Shown piece by piece: positions 53,742 to 63,341 of a stretch of 64,000 nucleotides of DNA. The position numbers were made by a program, and so were the translations under genes. Each line of letters begins with the position of its first letter. The first letter of the stretch is position 1. The stretch is from Thalassospira sp. MCCC 1A01428 (lineage in GTDB: Bacteria; Pseudomonadota; Alphaproteobacteria; Rhodospirillales; Thalassospiraceae), in the NCBI RefSeq assembly GCF_002115825.1, contig NZ_JFJZ01000022.1, forward strand, positions 1 to 64,000. The letters are read 5' to 3'. The notes under the pieces are model-generated. The model did not search any database, was not told the DNA's origin, and was given only the letters and a program-made list of their open reading frames with translations.

Positions 53742-55724
53742 ATGACCGACCTTTTCGAAGATTCAAACCAAAGCACCACAAACGCGTATTCAGCCAAGGA
53801 TATCGAGGTTCTCGAAGGACTGGAACCAGTCCGTCGTCGCCCCGGTATGTATATTGGGGGCACCGACGATACTGCACTCCATCATCTTGTCGCTGAAATC
53901 CTTGATAACTCGATGGACGAAGCGGTTGCCGGCCATGCCGACTGGATTGAACTGGAACTTCAGACCGACAATACGGTGCTGGTCCGCGATAACGGACGTG
54001 GTATTCCAACCGATCCGCACCCTAAATTTCCCGATAAATCGGCGCTGGAAGTGATTTTGACCACCCTGCACTCGGGCGGCAAGTTTTCCGGCAATGCCTA
54101 TGAAACATCGGGCGGTTTGCACGGGGTTGGCATGTCGGTGGTGAATGCGCTGACCGACAAGTTCCGGGTTGAAGTTGCGCGTGACCGCAAACTGGTCTTT
54201 CAGGAATATTCCAAAGGGACGCCTCTGGGCCCGCTTCAGGATGGCGGCGCGGTGAACAATCGCCGCGGCACCACGGTTATTTTCCGGCCCGACCCCGAAA
54301 TTTTCGGCGCACGCGCCAAACTGAAACCGGGCACCGTGTTTCGTATGGCGCGGTCGAAGGCCTATTTGTACAAGGGCGTTGAAATTCGCTGGTCTTGTGA
54401 TCCGTCCCTGATCACCAGCGACGATCCGACCCCGCAAAAAGAAGTCCTGAAATTCCCCAACGGGATTCTCGACTATCTGGAAATGACGCTTAAAGGTCGC
54501 GATATGGTGACCGAACGCCCGTTTGCCGGCGAAGCGAAGTTTTCAGACAGCCCGGGCCGGGTTGAATGGGCGGTTGGCTGGCCTGATGGCGGCGAAGGTT
54601 ATTTTCATTCCTACTGTAATACCGTTCCCACCCCGCTGGGCGGCACGCACGAAGCCGGGCTTCGCTATGCCCTGACCAAGGCGGTCAAGGCATATGGCGA
54701 TATGGTTGGCGTGAAAAAAGCATCGGCGATTACCGCCGAAGACGTTTTTGGCGGCGGCTGCGTTATGTTGTCGGTATTTCTGCCTGACCCGCAATTTCAG
54801 GGCCAGACCAAGGAAAAACTGGGCACACAAAATGCCACCAAACTGGTTGAAACCGCCGTTCGCGACCATTTCGACCATTGGCTGACCGGGGACACTGAAA
54901 ATGCCAAGCGCCTGCTTGAACGCATTATCATGCGCGCCGAAGAACGCCAGCGCCGCAAGGAAAAGAAAGAAACCAAACGCCAGTCCGCCACCCGGCGCCT
55001 GCGCCTGCCCGGCAAACTAACGGATTGTTCGCGCTCGATTGCGGCGGGAACTGAAATTTTCCTGGTCGAAGGGGATTCGGCTGGTGGTTCAGCCAAACAG
55101 GCGCGTGATCGCGAAACGCAGGCTGTTTTGCCGCTGCGGGGTAAAATCCTGAACGTGGCATCGGCAACCCGCGAAAAAATGATGGCCAACCAGGAAATCA
55201 AGGACATGATCGAAGCCTTTGGCTGCGGTGCCGGGTCCGATTTCCAGTTAAAAGACCTGCGTTATGAACGCGTCATCATCATGACCGATGCTGACGTCGA
55301 CGGAGCGCATATCGCATCCCTGCTTATGACATTTTTCTATCAGGAAATGCCGGGGCTGATTGACAACGGCAACCTGTTTTTGGCCATGCCGCCGCTTTAC
55401 CGCCTGACACAGGGTGGCAAAAGCATCTATGCGATGGATGATGCCGAAAAGGAAACGCTGTTAAATACCGAGTTTAAAAACCCGGCCAAGGTTGAAATTT
55501 CACGGTTTAAAGGTTTGGGGGAAATGCCGTCCCAACAATTGCGCGAAACCACTATGTCGCACAAAAACCGGACCTTGCTACGCGTTACCCTGCCCGATGC
55601 CGCCGAGCCGGACGGAAGGGAACAGACCAAGGACCTGGTCGGACGCCTGATGGGTAAAAAACCGGAATTGCGGTTTCAGTTTATTCAGGAACATGCGCGG
55701 TTTGTCGAGGATATCGACGTTTAA
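53742..55724 (+). CDS. parE: DNA topoisomerase IV subunit B
   Basis: ATPase subunit of topoisomerase IV, which unlinks sister chromosomes. The 660-aa protein starts MTDLFED at 53742 and contains the GHKL ATPase (YIGGTDDTALHHLVAEILDNSMDEA; DNGRGIP; GGLHGVGMSVVNALTD), the transducer, and the TOPRIM domain (LVEGDSAGGSAKQARDRETQAVLPLRGKILNV; DADVDGAHI). The length and RPGMYIGG identify ParE rather than GyrB. A longer in-frame extension upstream overlaps the thioesterase start and is not convincing. Confidence 0.94.
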   Translation: MTDLFEDSNQSTTNAYSAKDIEVLEGLEPVRRRPGMYIGGTDDTALHHLVAEILDNSMDEAVAGHADWIELELQTDNTVLVRDNGRGIPTDPHPKFPDKSALEVILTTLHSGGKFSGNAYETSGGLHGVGMSVVNALTDKFRVEVARDRKLVFQEYSKGTPLGPLQDGGAVNNRRGTTVIFRPDPEIFGARAKLKPGTVFRMARSKAYLYKGVEIRWSCDPSLITSDDPTPQKEVLKFPNGILDYLEMTLKGRDMVTERPFAGEAKFSDSPGRVEWAVGWPDGGEGYFHSYCNTVPTPLGGTHEAGLRYALTKAVKAYGDMVGVKKASAITAEDVFGGGCVMLSVFLPDPQFQGQTKEKLGTQNATKLVETAVRDHFDHWLTGDTENAKRLLERIIMRAEERQRRKEKKETKRQSATRRLRLPGKLTDCSRSIAAGTEIFLVEGDSAGGSAKQARDRETQAVLPLRGKILNVASATREKMMANQEIKDMIEAFGCGAGSDFQLKDLRYERVIIMTDADVDGAHIASLLMTFFYQEMPGLIDNGNLFLAMPPLYRLTQGGKSIYAMDDAEKETLLNTEFKNPAKVEISRFKGLGEMPSQQLRETTMSHKNRTLLRVTLPDAAEPDGREQTKDLVGRLMGKKPELRFQFIQEHARFVEDIDV

Positions 55725-55747
55725 TTCTGCGCCATATCACCTTCATC

Positions 55748-55776
55748 AAACCCGGCCTTTCAGTGCCGGGTTTTTT
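55748..55776 (+). terminator. Terminator after parE
   Basis: CCCGGC and GCCGGG pair over an 8-base loop and are followed by six T. The glutaminase gene begins only 27 bases later, so that gene needs its own promoter or reads through. Confidence 0.85.
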
Positions 55777-55802
55777 GTCCGCTTGTTTCAGGGGCCTGTG
55801 CT

Positions 55803-56723
55803 ATGCGTGCCGATTATACATCAATTTTGGCTGATATTTCCGAACGTATAAAACAGCGCGATTTTCAAACCGCGCGCAATGCCGATTACATCCCCGCCCT
55901 GGCCGCCGTTCCCTGCGACCGGTTCGCCATGGTTATTCGCCATGTTAACGGGGCCGAATTTGCCATTGGCGATGCCGATATCCCCTTTTCAATCCAAAGT
56001 GTGTCCAAGGTCTTTGCCCTGGTACTGGCGTTGCGAAGCTGTGGCGACGACCTTTGGCAAGCGGTTCGTCGCGAACCCAGTGGGTCGGCGTTTAATTCCC
56101 TGATCCTGCTGGAACAGGAAGAAGGTATTCCGCGTAACCCGTTCATCAATGCCGGTGCCATCCGGGTTTGTGATATGATTTCATCACGGTTTGCCAACCC
56201 GGATCGTTCCGTTGCCGAATTTTTGGGGCGTTTGTGCAAAAACCCCGAAATTCGCGCTGATAACGAGGTTTATCTATCCGAAGACCAGCATGGCAACCGC
56301 AACCGCGCCATTGCCTATTTAATGAAAAGTTTTGGCAAACTCGATAACCCGGTCGAATCGGTTGTGCGTGCCTATTTCAAACAATGTGCAATCACCATGT
56401 CAGCCCGCGAACTGGCCCGGGCAACGCTTTTTCTTGCCAATCAGGGTGTTGGCATTGAAGGCAGCGAAGTTCTTTCGCCCTCTGAAGCCCGCCGTATCAA
56501 CGCCTTAATGCTAACCTGTGGCATGTATGATGGCGTCGGCGACTTTGCATTTTCAGTGGGCATTCCGGCCAAAAGCGGTGTTGGCGGTGCAATTATTGGC
56601 GTTATTCCGAATGAATTTTCGGTTTGCGTCTGGTCTCCGCGCCTCGATAGCCGGGGTAATTCCGCCCCCGGGATTGCGGCGTTGGAAATATTGACCGACG
56701 CCATCGGTCGTTCGGTTTTTTGA
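55803..56723 (+). CDS. glsA: Glutaminase
   Basis: Hydrolyses glutamine to glutamate and ammonia (beta-lactamase-like serine hydrolase family). The 306-aa protein has the active-site SIQSVSKVF near residue 64, NPFINAGAI in the middle and FAFSVGIPAKSGVGGAI near 258, all family signatures. It follows parE across a terminator and is convergent with the cytochrome b gene. Confidence 0.94.
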   Translation: MRADYTSILADISERIKQRDFQTARNADYIPALAAVPCDRFAMVIRHVNGAEFAIGDADIPFSIQSVSKVFALVLALRSCGDDLWQAVRREPSGSAFNSLILLEQEEGIPRNPFINAGAIRVCDMISSRFANPDRSVAEFLGRLCKNPEIRADNEVYLSEDQHGNRNRAIAYLMKSFGKLDNPVESVVRAYFKQCAITMSARELARATLFLANQGVGIEGSEVLSPSEARRINALMLTCGMYDGVGDFAFSVGIPAKSGVGGAIIGVIPNEFSVCVWSPRLDSRGNSAPGIAALEILTDAIGRSVF

Positions 56724-56730
56724 ATAATTT

Positions 56731-57318
56731 TTACCGTCCCGGCAAATAACGACGCAAAACATTGTCTTTGACAACAAAGTGATGCCACAAGGCGGCTCCG
56801 GCATGCGCCCCCGCCAAAATAATCAGGATTGTCGCCATGGTTCCGTGAACATTTTCCGCCAGTTCGTGCAACTCATGATTTGCTGTAAAATTCGGTAGAG
56901 AAAACAAACCCAGCACCGAAAAATTACGGCCAATCGTCGTCATGGCCGTTAACCCGGCAAGGGGGACGGCCAGCATCAGAAAATACAACACACCCTGCAT
57001 AATTCGAGCTGCCAGATTGGTTTTTACGATGTTTTCGGGCGATATGGCATGTTGTCGGCGCACATTGGCAAGCACGGCAATAATTCGAGGTAAAAACAGT
57101 ATCAGAACGGAAAGACCAAACAAGATATGCCATCCCATGACCGGTAACCGCTGTTCACGGGGTAAATCTTCCATGATCTTGCCAACGATAAATACGGCCA
57201 CAATCAATACCGCCATCCCCCAGTGCAAAACAGGCACCACCCAATGCGGGCAGTTCATCCCCTCGGGATCGACGATTCTGGAAGCAGACACAGACAAATT
57301 TTGTGAAGGCACTGACAT
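56731..57318 (-). CDS. Cytochrome b561-type membrane protein
   Basis: A 195-aa four-helix inner-membrane protein of the bacterial cytochrome b561 family, expected to carry two haem b groups and oxidise quinol or scavenge superoxide. Candidate haem histidines are in VLHWGMAV, GWHILFGL, ENVHGTMAT and GAHAGAALWHHF. Start at ATG 57318, with AGGA seven bases upstream. Confidence 0.88.
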   Translation of the reverse strand: MSVPSQNLSVSASRIVDPEGMNCPHWVVPVLHWGMAVLIVAVFIVGKIMEDLPREQRLPVMGWHILFGLSVLILFLPRIIAVLANVRRQHAISPENIVKTNLAARIMQGVLYFLMLAVPLAGLTAMTTIGRNFSVLGLFSLPNFTANHELHELAENVHGTMATILIILAGAHAGAALWHHFVVKDNVLRRYLPGR

Positions 57319-57497
57319 TTTGCGATCCTGCAAACTATGTTTTACGGATCACAATCATAATTCCCACCTGTAACCCCCTGATCCCTGAATTGTATCAATT
57401 TGTCCTCAGGCTTTGACGCATCCCGGAAAAGCGTTCAAACCTTTGATTACATAAACAAAAACACCCCTTGGGAAATCCCGTAAGGAGCCCGCCTGCC

Positions 57498-58109
57498 ATG
57501 TTTGCCAAACGCCACCCCAAAGCCGTTTTTCTGGTTTTACTGGGTATTGCTGCCCCGCTGCTTGCTGCGTGTGGTGCCAGCACAATTGAAGCCCCGTTTT
57601 ATGACACCACCGATGTTGCCGGTTTTAAACGCTATGCCGCCCCTTCCAACATCATGGTGATGGAAGTTCACGACGGGCAAACAGGCATTGATGATGCCAG
57701 CTGGGCCAATATGTTTTCCCATCATGGTTTTGCCCCGCAGCTAACCTTTATCTCTCCGCAACAAGCCAAAGCTGAAGCCGGAAGTGTCAACGCAAGCCGG
57801 AACAAACCCACTTTACGTCCCAAACACCGAATGGTTGTTGTTGTAAATCCCACCCAAAACACGTCACGCGATGCAATGTGTGAAGATCCTCAAAATGCGG
57901 CCTTAACGCCCGGGCAAGCCAAAACACCAATACGGTTTGCGTTCTGTTCCGGGGACAGTGTGATTTCGGAATTGCGCGCCAATGTCGAAAACCCGATCGA
58001 CCGTAAAAAAATCAACGATCTGGCACCGACAGTCATTCATTACCTGTTTCCCATCAACCAGCCTGATCGCAACGACGACCATTGTTCGCGTATGTCACCG
58101 GGTTGCTGA
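57498..58109 (+). CDS. Lipoprotein of unknown function
   Basis: A 203-aa protein with a signal peptide and the lipobox LLAAC (Cys at residue 25). The rest has no family I recognise; it contains four more Cys, including a terminal SPGC and MCEDP/FCSGD that may form disulfides. AAGGAG lies 11 bases before the ATG. Stands alone between divergent and convergent neighbours. Confidence 0.7.
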   Translation: MFAKRHPKAVFLVLLGIAAPLLAACGASTIEAPFYDTTDVAGFKRYAAPSNIMVMEVHDGQTGIDDASWANMFSHHGFAPQLTFISPQQAKAEAGSVNASRNKPTLRPKHRMVVVVNPTQNTSRDAMCEDPQNAALTPGQAKTPIRFAFCSGDSVISELRANVENPIDRKKINDLAPTVIHYLFPINQPDRNDDHCSRMSPGC

Positions 58110-58277
58110 TCCCCTCGCCTACAGCATTTTTCCTTTAATATGACCCATTTTGGCGGTGTCTGGCGGCGTTACACCACTCGCCCGATGCGCCGCATCGCGC
58201 TGTGCCGTGCCGTGCCAAACGACACGCCAAAAACAAACAAAACGGGCTGTAAAATACGCTTGAGTAAAACAGATACT

Positions 58278-59003
58278 TTAGCGAGCCAACAACGACATCA
58301 ACCCGTTTGCGAAAATCTCCGGTGCTTCCAATGGCACATAATGCCCGGCACCGGGTATTTCCTGAAATGTTGCATGCGGAATTTTCTGCGCCATCGCCAG
58401 CTGCAGTTTCGGGGGAATAATGGCATCGCCCTGCCCCCACATCACGTGGCAGGGAATTGTAATGTGGGCCAGGTCGGCAAAATAATCCGCACGGTTTGCA
58501 ACCGCGATCTGCTGGCGGCAAAAAACATCACGCCCCAACGAGGCTGCCATTTCCTCGAGTACGCTTAACAGGCTGGTCTGATGCCGGTTATCGGGATGCA
58601 AGGCGCCGTCAAGCAACGGGCCATTAAAACCACGAAAAACCGGTTGCTGTTTTATCATCCGCGCCATCAACCCACGCTTGCGCCGCGATACCGCGCTTTC
58701 CGCGCAGGCGCGCGTGTTTACCAGCATCATGTGGGATATTCGCCCAGGACTGCGGCGCATGATTTCAAACGCCACGTATCCCCCCATCGACATACCAACC
58801 AGGGCAAAACGACCCGGCATTTGCCGTAATACCTGGTCTGCGATGTGCCCAATCGACTCCCCTTCTGCCATATCAATAAAATGCGGCCGAAGTCTCAGTC
58901 CTGTCTGGTTGTTAGTGATAAAGGGAAGGGACTTTTCCCATAATCGTTCGTCCGCCAGCATACCGGGCAAAAAAGCAACATTCTGAATCGTTTTGGACGT
59001 CAC
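58278..59003 (-). CDS. Alpha/beta hydrolase
   Basis: A 241-aa alpha/beta hydrolase with the nucleophile elbow GMSMGG near residue 70, Asp in WGQGDAIIPP and His in GAGHYVPLEAP. Similar to esterase/lactonase or haloalkane-type hydrolases; substrate unknown. It starts with GTG, nine bases after the isochorismatase-like stop, so the pair form one transcript. Confidence 0.85.
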   Translation of the reverse strand: MTSKTIQNVAFLPGMLADERLWEKSLPFITNNQTGLRLRPHFIDMAEGESIGHIADQVLRQMPGRFALVGMSMGGYVAFEIMRRSPGRISHMMLVNTRACAESAVSRRKRGLMARMIKQQPVFRGFNGPLLDGALHPDNRHQTSLLSVLEEMAASLGRDVFCRQQIAVANRADYFADLAHITIPCHVMWGQGDAIIPPKLQLAMAQKIPHATFQEIPGAGHYVPLEAPEIFANGLMSLLAR

Positions 59004-59012
59004 GGTCCAAAC

Positions 59013-59579
59013 CTAACGGATCAGCGCACTAAGTTCCTTGAATTCCGGCGTCCCCGCAACCCGCAACCACTCAAACATAACGCTTTCACGGGTAACAATT
59101 CCGGCCCCGGCATCGCGCATTCGTTCTATCCCGAAAATGCGGTCTTCCTGCTTACGCGATGTTACGGCATCGGCGACCACAAAAACCTCACGACCACGAT
59201 CAATCAGGTCCAAAACGGTTTGCAGCACGCACACATGCGTTTCCATCCCGGCAATCACAACCTGGTCGCGACCGGGAATTTCTTCAAGTTTATCGATGAA
59301 ACCGTCGGCAATAACACAGGAAAAACTGGTTTTACGCACCACATTGCCGCCGTCGGCGATATCTTTTGCATTTTCCAGCAAATCGAGGATGGGTTTGCTG
59401 GTATGCCCCAGCCCTTTGGGATATTGTTCCGTCACGATTGCCGGTACCGACAGGCGGTTGGCGCACTTTAGCAGGAAACAGCAGGCATCAACCGTTTCAA
59501 CCGGGTCAAGGCAGGCGGGATAAAGTTTTTCCTGAACATCGACAATAACCAGAACAGAACGGGTGACATCCATTAACAT
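59013..59579 (-). CDS. Isochorismatase-family hydrolase
   Basis: A 188-aa cysteine hydrolase: D14 in IVDVQ, Lys in VVRKTSFS and the nucleophile C117 in METHVCVLQ form the family triad. Members hydrolyse N-carbamoyl compounds, nicotinamide or vinyl ethers; this one matches the YcaC/YcaC-like, substrate-unassigned branch best. Start at the ATG at 59579, with AGGAG seven bases upstream. First gene of the pair with the alpha/beta hydrolase. Confidence 0.87.
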   Translation of the reverse strand: MLMDVTRSVLVIVDVQEKLYPACLDPVETVDACCFLLKCANRLSVPAIVTEQYPKGLGHTSKPILDLLENAKDIADGGNVVRKTSFSCVIADGFIDKLEEIPGRDQVVIAGMETHVCVLQTVLDLIDRGREVFVVADAVTSRKQEDRIFGIERMRDAGAGIVTRESVMFEWLRVAGTPEFKELSALIR

Positions 59580-59785
59580 CGTCAGTCTCCTGATTGGCAG
59601 CACGTTTAGGCCACGATACGCCTGCAAGGACCGTCAAACAAGCATGTGGCAGGTTAAAAATACGCTGCAACCACCTTTTTGAAGGCGTTTTTCTTGACTT
59701 GGGACGGGCTTGGCTTTACCACCCAAGCAGATTTGTCTTTAAGTAAATCAATCTTTAACGCATTTGTTGCGGGAACCCGAATCAT

Positions 59786-62050
59786 ATGACTTTCGCCGAT
59801 CTCGGTCTGAGCGAAGATATCCTCAAAGCCGTCGCAGACGCCGGCTATGACACGCCGACCCCCATCCAGCGCCAGGCCATTCCTTCTGTCATGATGGCAC
59901 GCGACATTCTTGGCTGCGCGCAAACCGGGACGGGCAAAACGGCCAGCTTTGTTCTGCCGATGCTTGATATTCTTCATCATGGCCGTGCGCGCATGCGGAT
60001 GCCGCGCTCCATCATCCTTGAGCCAACCCGCGAACTGGCCACCCAGGTGGCACAGAATTTCGACACCTATGGCAAATATGTGCCCCTGTCGAAAGCGCTG
60101 GTGATTGGCGGGGAATCGTTTGTTGAACAACAAAAGATTCTGGAAAAAGGTGCCGATGTTATCATCGCAACACCTGGCCGCCTGATTGATACCTTCGAGC
60201 GCGGAAAACTGCTTCTGTCTGACTGCAAATTGCTGGTCATCGACGAAGCCGACCGCATGCTTGATATGGGTTTCATCCCCGACATCGAAAAAATCGTCAA
60301 TATGTTGCCCAAGCAGCGCCAAACACTGTTTTTCTCGGCAACCATGCCCAAGGAAATTCGGCGGTTGGCCGACAAATTCCTGAGCAACCCAAAGGAAATC
60401 ACTGTTTCCGCGCCCTCAAGCATGGCAACCACGCTTGAGCATAAACTGGTTGTTATTGACGAAATGGACAAACGCGAAACCCTTCGCCGTTTGATCCGCA
60501 ATGAAGACATCAAAAATGCTTTTGTGTTCTGCAATCGCAAAAAAGACGTCGATATTCTTTATAAATCCCTGACCAAACACGGCTTTAACGCCGGTCGCAT
60601 GCATGGTGACCTGGTACAAAGTGAACGCACCGAAACACTCGACAAATTTAAATCCGGTGACATTACCGTTTTGATTTGCTCTGACGTTGCCGCACGCGGC
60701 ATCGACGTTGCCGATGTGTCACATGTGTTCAACTTTGACGTGCCGTTTAATGCCGAGGATTATGTCCATCGCACCGGGCGTACCGGTCGGGCCGGACGTG
60801 CGGGCAAGGCCTTTACCCTTGCCACCCCGGAAGACGGCAAACTGGTTGAAGCCATTAACAAAACCATCAATATGACGATTCCAATTACGTCAGTTGAGGG
60901 TATTGAAATACTGGAACTGGATTTCAGCGGCAAAAAACGCCGCAACAAGCGCAACACCCGTGCCAAAGGTGGCGACCGCGAACGTGGCCGCAACAATGAC
61001 AACGGACGCAATGGCGATGACAATAACAATCGTCGCAATGCTTCGCGCCGTAATGGCCCACAAGATCAGAAAGCCGCAGCACCGGCCCCAGGTTCGGCAC
61101 CGTCGCCAGAGGCACCGAAACCTGCTGAACGCCCGGCATCACAGCCAAGCCCGGCCACTGGCAACGCCCAGGCACCTTCAACACCGGTGTCTGCTGCCCC
61201 GGCCACCTCGCGACATGTCCGGGATCCACGCGAAGACCGCCATCAAAACCGCCCGCAGCGCGACCGTAAAAATCATAACCGTCGCGACCGCGATGATCAT
61301 GATGACAAACCGGTTATCGGCATGGGCGATCATGTGCCGGCATTCCTGTTGACCGCGGTGCCGCTTTCTTCGTTACGTAAACCGGCAAAGGTTGAAAAAG
61401 ACGAAGAAGAAACCAAACCGGCCCGGAAATCTACCCGCAAGGCATCACCTCGCAAAACCGGGTCTTCGCGGAACAACCGCAAACCCACCCGCAATAATGA
61501 TGCCAGCAAAACGCCGGAAACCGAAAATACCGACAAACCTGCCACTGCTGTTGAAGCAACAAAAGTTGAACAGCCGCAACCTGCTGTGACGCCCGCTGCT
61601 GAAACATCACCTGCTGCGACATCAACCCCGGCACCGGAAACTGCCCCGGCAGAAAACACCCCGGCCCCGGCTGCCGCACCTGTGAGCACAACGGAAACCG
61701 CACCTGCGTCGGCAGACCCGGAAAAGCCGGCTGCCAGTTCCAGCCCCGAGGGCGAAAAAACGACAGAGGCAGAGGCACCGGCCAAACCAAAAGCCCGTGC
61801 GCCACGCAAACCGCGCACACGGGCCGCAGCCAAGCCAAAGGCAACCGCCAAAACAGCGGATACAGCTGATGGTGATACGGCAACAGGTGACGATGGTGAA
61901 AAAGTGAAAAAGGCCGCCCCTAAAAAGGCAGCCAAACCACGGGCACCGCGCAAGCCGCGTAAAAAACCGGCCACCACCACTAACAGTGAAACCGCACCGG
62001 CCGATGCCGCACCTAATGCGGATCAATCCAGCCCGGAAAATGCCGGTTGA
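59786..62050 (+). CDS. rhlE: DEAD-box RNA helicase, RhlE type, with long disordered tail
   Basis: ATP-dependent RNA unwinding for ribosome assembly and RNA decay. The core (about 1-375) has the Q motif, AQTGTGKT (motif I), PTRELA, DEAD in VIDEADRMLDMGF, SAT, and HRTGRTGRAG (motif VI). The last 375 residues are low-complexity: an Arg/Asn-rich stretch, then Pro/Ala/Thr-rich and Lys/Ala-rich repeats ending PADAAPNADQ. Embedded in this tail is the isolated conserved-looking motif MGDHVPAFLL at 513-522. Total length 754 aa, well above the 400-500 typical of RhlE. Confidence 0.93.
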   Translation: MTFADLGLSEDILKAVADAGYDTPTPIQRQAIPSVMMARDILGCAQTGTGKTASFVLPMLDILHHGRARMRMPRSIILEPTRELATQVAQNFDTYGKYVPLSKALVIGGESFVEQQKILEKGADVIIATPGRLIDTFERGKLLLSDCKLLVIDEADRMLDMGFIPDIEKIVNMLPKQRQTLFFSATMPKEIRRLADKFLSNPKEITVSAPSSMATTLEHKLVVIDEMDKRETLRRLIRNEDIKNAFVFCNRKKDVDILYKSLTKHGFNAGRMHGDLVQSERTETLDKFKSGDITVLICSDVAARGIDVADVSHVFNFDVPFNAEDYVHRTGRTGRAGRAGKAFTLATPEDGKLVEAINKTINMTIPITSVEGIEILELDFSGKKRRNKRNTRAKGGDRERGRNNDNGRNGDDNNNRRNASRRNGPQDQKAAAPAPGSAPSPEAPKPAERPASQPSPATGNAQAPSTPVSAAPATSRHVRDPREDRHQNRPQRDRKNHNRRDRDDHDDKPVIGMGDHVPAFLLTAVPLSSLRKPAKVEKDEEETKPARKSTRKASPRKTGSSRNNRKPTRNNDASKTPETENTDKPATAVEATKVEQPQPAVTPAAETSPAATSTPAPETAPAENTPAPAAAPVSTTETAPASADPEKPAASSSPEGEKTTEAEAPAKPKARAPRKPRTRAAAKPKATAKTADTADGDTATGDDGEKVKKAAPKKAAKPRAPRKPRKKPATTTNSETAPADAAPNADQSSPENAG

Positions 62051-62063
62051 TCACAGCAACAAT

Positions 62064-62090
62064 GGAAAACAGGAAGACCCCCTGTTTTCC
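62064..62090 (+). terminator. Hairpin after rhlE
   Basis: GGAAAACAGG pairs with CCTGTTTTCC over a 7-base loop, 13 bases after the stop. A T-run is absent, so the second hairpin downstream is probably the main terminator. Confidence 0.55.
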
Positions 62091-62123
62091 TGTTGTCTGC
62101 TGATCGGTACAGCATGAAAAACC

Positions 62124-62158
62124 AAAAAGCCGCCGGGAAATTCCTCCGGCGGCTTTTT
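62124..62158. terminator. Bidirectional terminator, rhlE/Rrf2 side
   Basis: AAAAAGCCGCCGG (62124-62136) pairs perfectly with CCGGCGGCTTTTT (62146-62158) over a 9-base loop, between convergent rhlE and the Rrf2-family gene. Confidence 0.9.
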
Positions 62159-62293
62159 GCAATTAAATTCGTAATATTACACAGTATTTAACAAGCACCC
62201 TGTCGTGGCATGTCACCATACAACTGTGTACGCGTCATAAGCCGGGAAATCACAAAGGCTGTCTAACGCCTGCTTCCAACAGAAAAGATACAA

Positions 62294-62740
62294 TCAGACG
62301 GCTCTGAACAGCCCGGTTGGCAGTTTTCGCTCGGGGCGGCGTTTGCGCATCAGCTTTAACATGGTTTCAATCGAAATCGATTGCAGCGTGGCATAGGTGA
62401 TGGCCTCGATCTCGTCCATGACCAGCGACAATGCGACACCGGCATTGGTTTCCTGTACAATCCCGTTCGATGGCCCTGCGCCAACCTCTTCAAATAATTC
62501 AACAACATCGAGCAAGGTTGTGCGTTTGGCATTACCGCAAAAACGGTACCCCCCCCCGGCCCCCCGAACCGATTCCACCAGCCCGGCCCGGCCCAGATCG
62601 CGCAGCACCTTGGCCAAATGATTGGTCGAAATATTATAGCGCTCGGCAATTTCCGAAGCCGAAAGCTGACGTTGCGTATCCTCTGCCAGTTCCAAAACCG
62701 CATATAGGGCAAATAATGTCGCTTTTTGCAGGGACATCAT
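62294..62740 (-). CDS. Rrf2-family transcriptional regulator
   Basis: A 148-aa winged-helix regulator (SASEIAERYNISTNHLAKVLRDLGRAGLVESVRGAGGGYRF). Unlike IscR or NsrR it lacks the three-cysteine Fe-S loop; its single Cys is in YRFCGN. The ligand is unknown. Its ATG lies four bases after the GNAT stop, with GGAGGG upstream, so it is co-transcribed as the second gene and probably controls the pair. Confidence 0.88.
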   Translation of the reverse strand: MMSLQKATLFALYAVLELAEDTQRQLSASEIAERYNISTNHLAKVLRDLGRAGLVESVRGAGGGYRFCGNAKRTTLLDVVELFEEVGAGPSNGIVQETNAGVALSLVMDEIEAITYATLQSISIETMLKLMRKRRPERKLPTGLFRAV

Positions 62741-62743
62741 GGC

Positions 62744-63310
62744 TTAGCCCTCCTCTTCCATATCGGTTTCAAGCTGGATAAAAGGCCCGGCCATCATTCC
62801 CTGGGCGCGGAAAAACGACATCAGGTCGGTAGCATCGCGCGGGATCATGGTGCGAACTTTTTGCACCCCGGCATGGCGGAAACATTTGCAAATCTCGCGA
62901 TATAAAATTGTCCCAACGCCCCCCATGCGCAAATCAGGCTCGACGCTAACGGTGCCGACCCAGCCACACGGTACAGAATTAAATTCCCACGACCGCACTT
63001 CACCAAAAATACAACCCAGCAAGGTATCGCCTTCTTCAGCAATCAGGAAAAAACGGCTGTCCTTGCGATTGCCGTAACGTACGAACAGATCGTCCCAATA
63101 GTCGGGCTTACGCAAACCGGTGGTGCGTTCATCAAGATCGACAACGACCGGAAGATCTTCCTTCACGGCAGGCCGGATATTGATTTTATGATCGTCGATA
63201 TGAACCAGGTTATAACCCGGTCTGTCTTGTGCTGCGTCCACCAAAACTGCCTTTCCTGTCCCGCTGGCACCCAAATGCCTCGGCGCCCGTATGCAGGAGA
63301 TGTCGCCCAT
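62744..63310 (-). CDS. GNAT-family N-acetyltransferase
   Basis: A 188-aa acetyltransferase: the domain begins around KINIRPAVKEDLPVVVDLDERT (about residue 42) with the acetyl-CoA loop in VEPDLRMGGVGTILYREI. Substrate unknown. The ATG at 63310 has a weak ribosome-binding site; a GTG at about residue 24, preceded by AAAGG, would give a shorter protein. First gene of a transcript shared with the Rrf2 regulator. Confidence 0.82.
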   Translation of the reverse strand: MGDISCIRAPRHLGASGTGKAVLVDAAQDRPGYNLVHIDDHKINIRPAVKEDLPVVVDLDERTTGLRKPDYWDDLFVRYGNRKDSRFFLIAEEGDTLLGCIFGEVRSWEFNSVPCGWVGTVSVEPDLRMGGVGTILYREICKCFRHAGVQKVRTMIPRDATDLMSFFRAQGMMAGPFIQLETDMEEEG

Positions 63311-63325
63311 CTCAAATACGTAATT

Positions 63326-63341
63326 TAGTACGATTATACTA
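63326..63341 (-). promoter_or_regulatory. Promoter/operator of the GNAT-Rrf2 pair
   Basis: Read leftward, TAGTA-TAATCG-TACTA is an inverted repeat with a TATAAT hexamer inside it, about 22 bases before the GNAT ATG. A dyad over the -10 is the expected place for repression by an Rrf2-type dimer. The rest of the 511-base gap 63311-63821 shows nothing recognisable. Confidence 0.55.
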
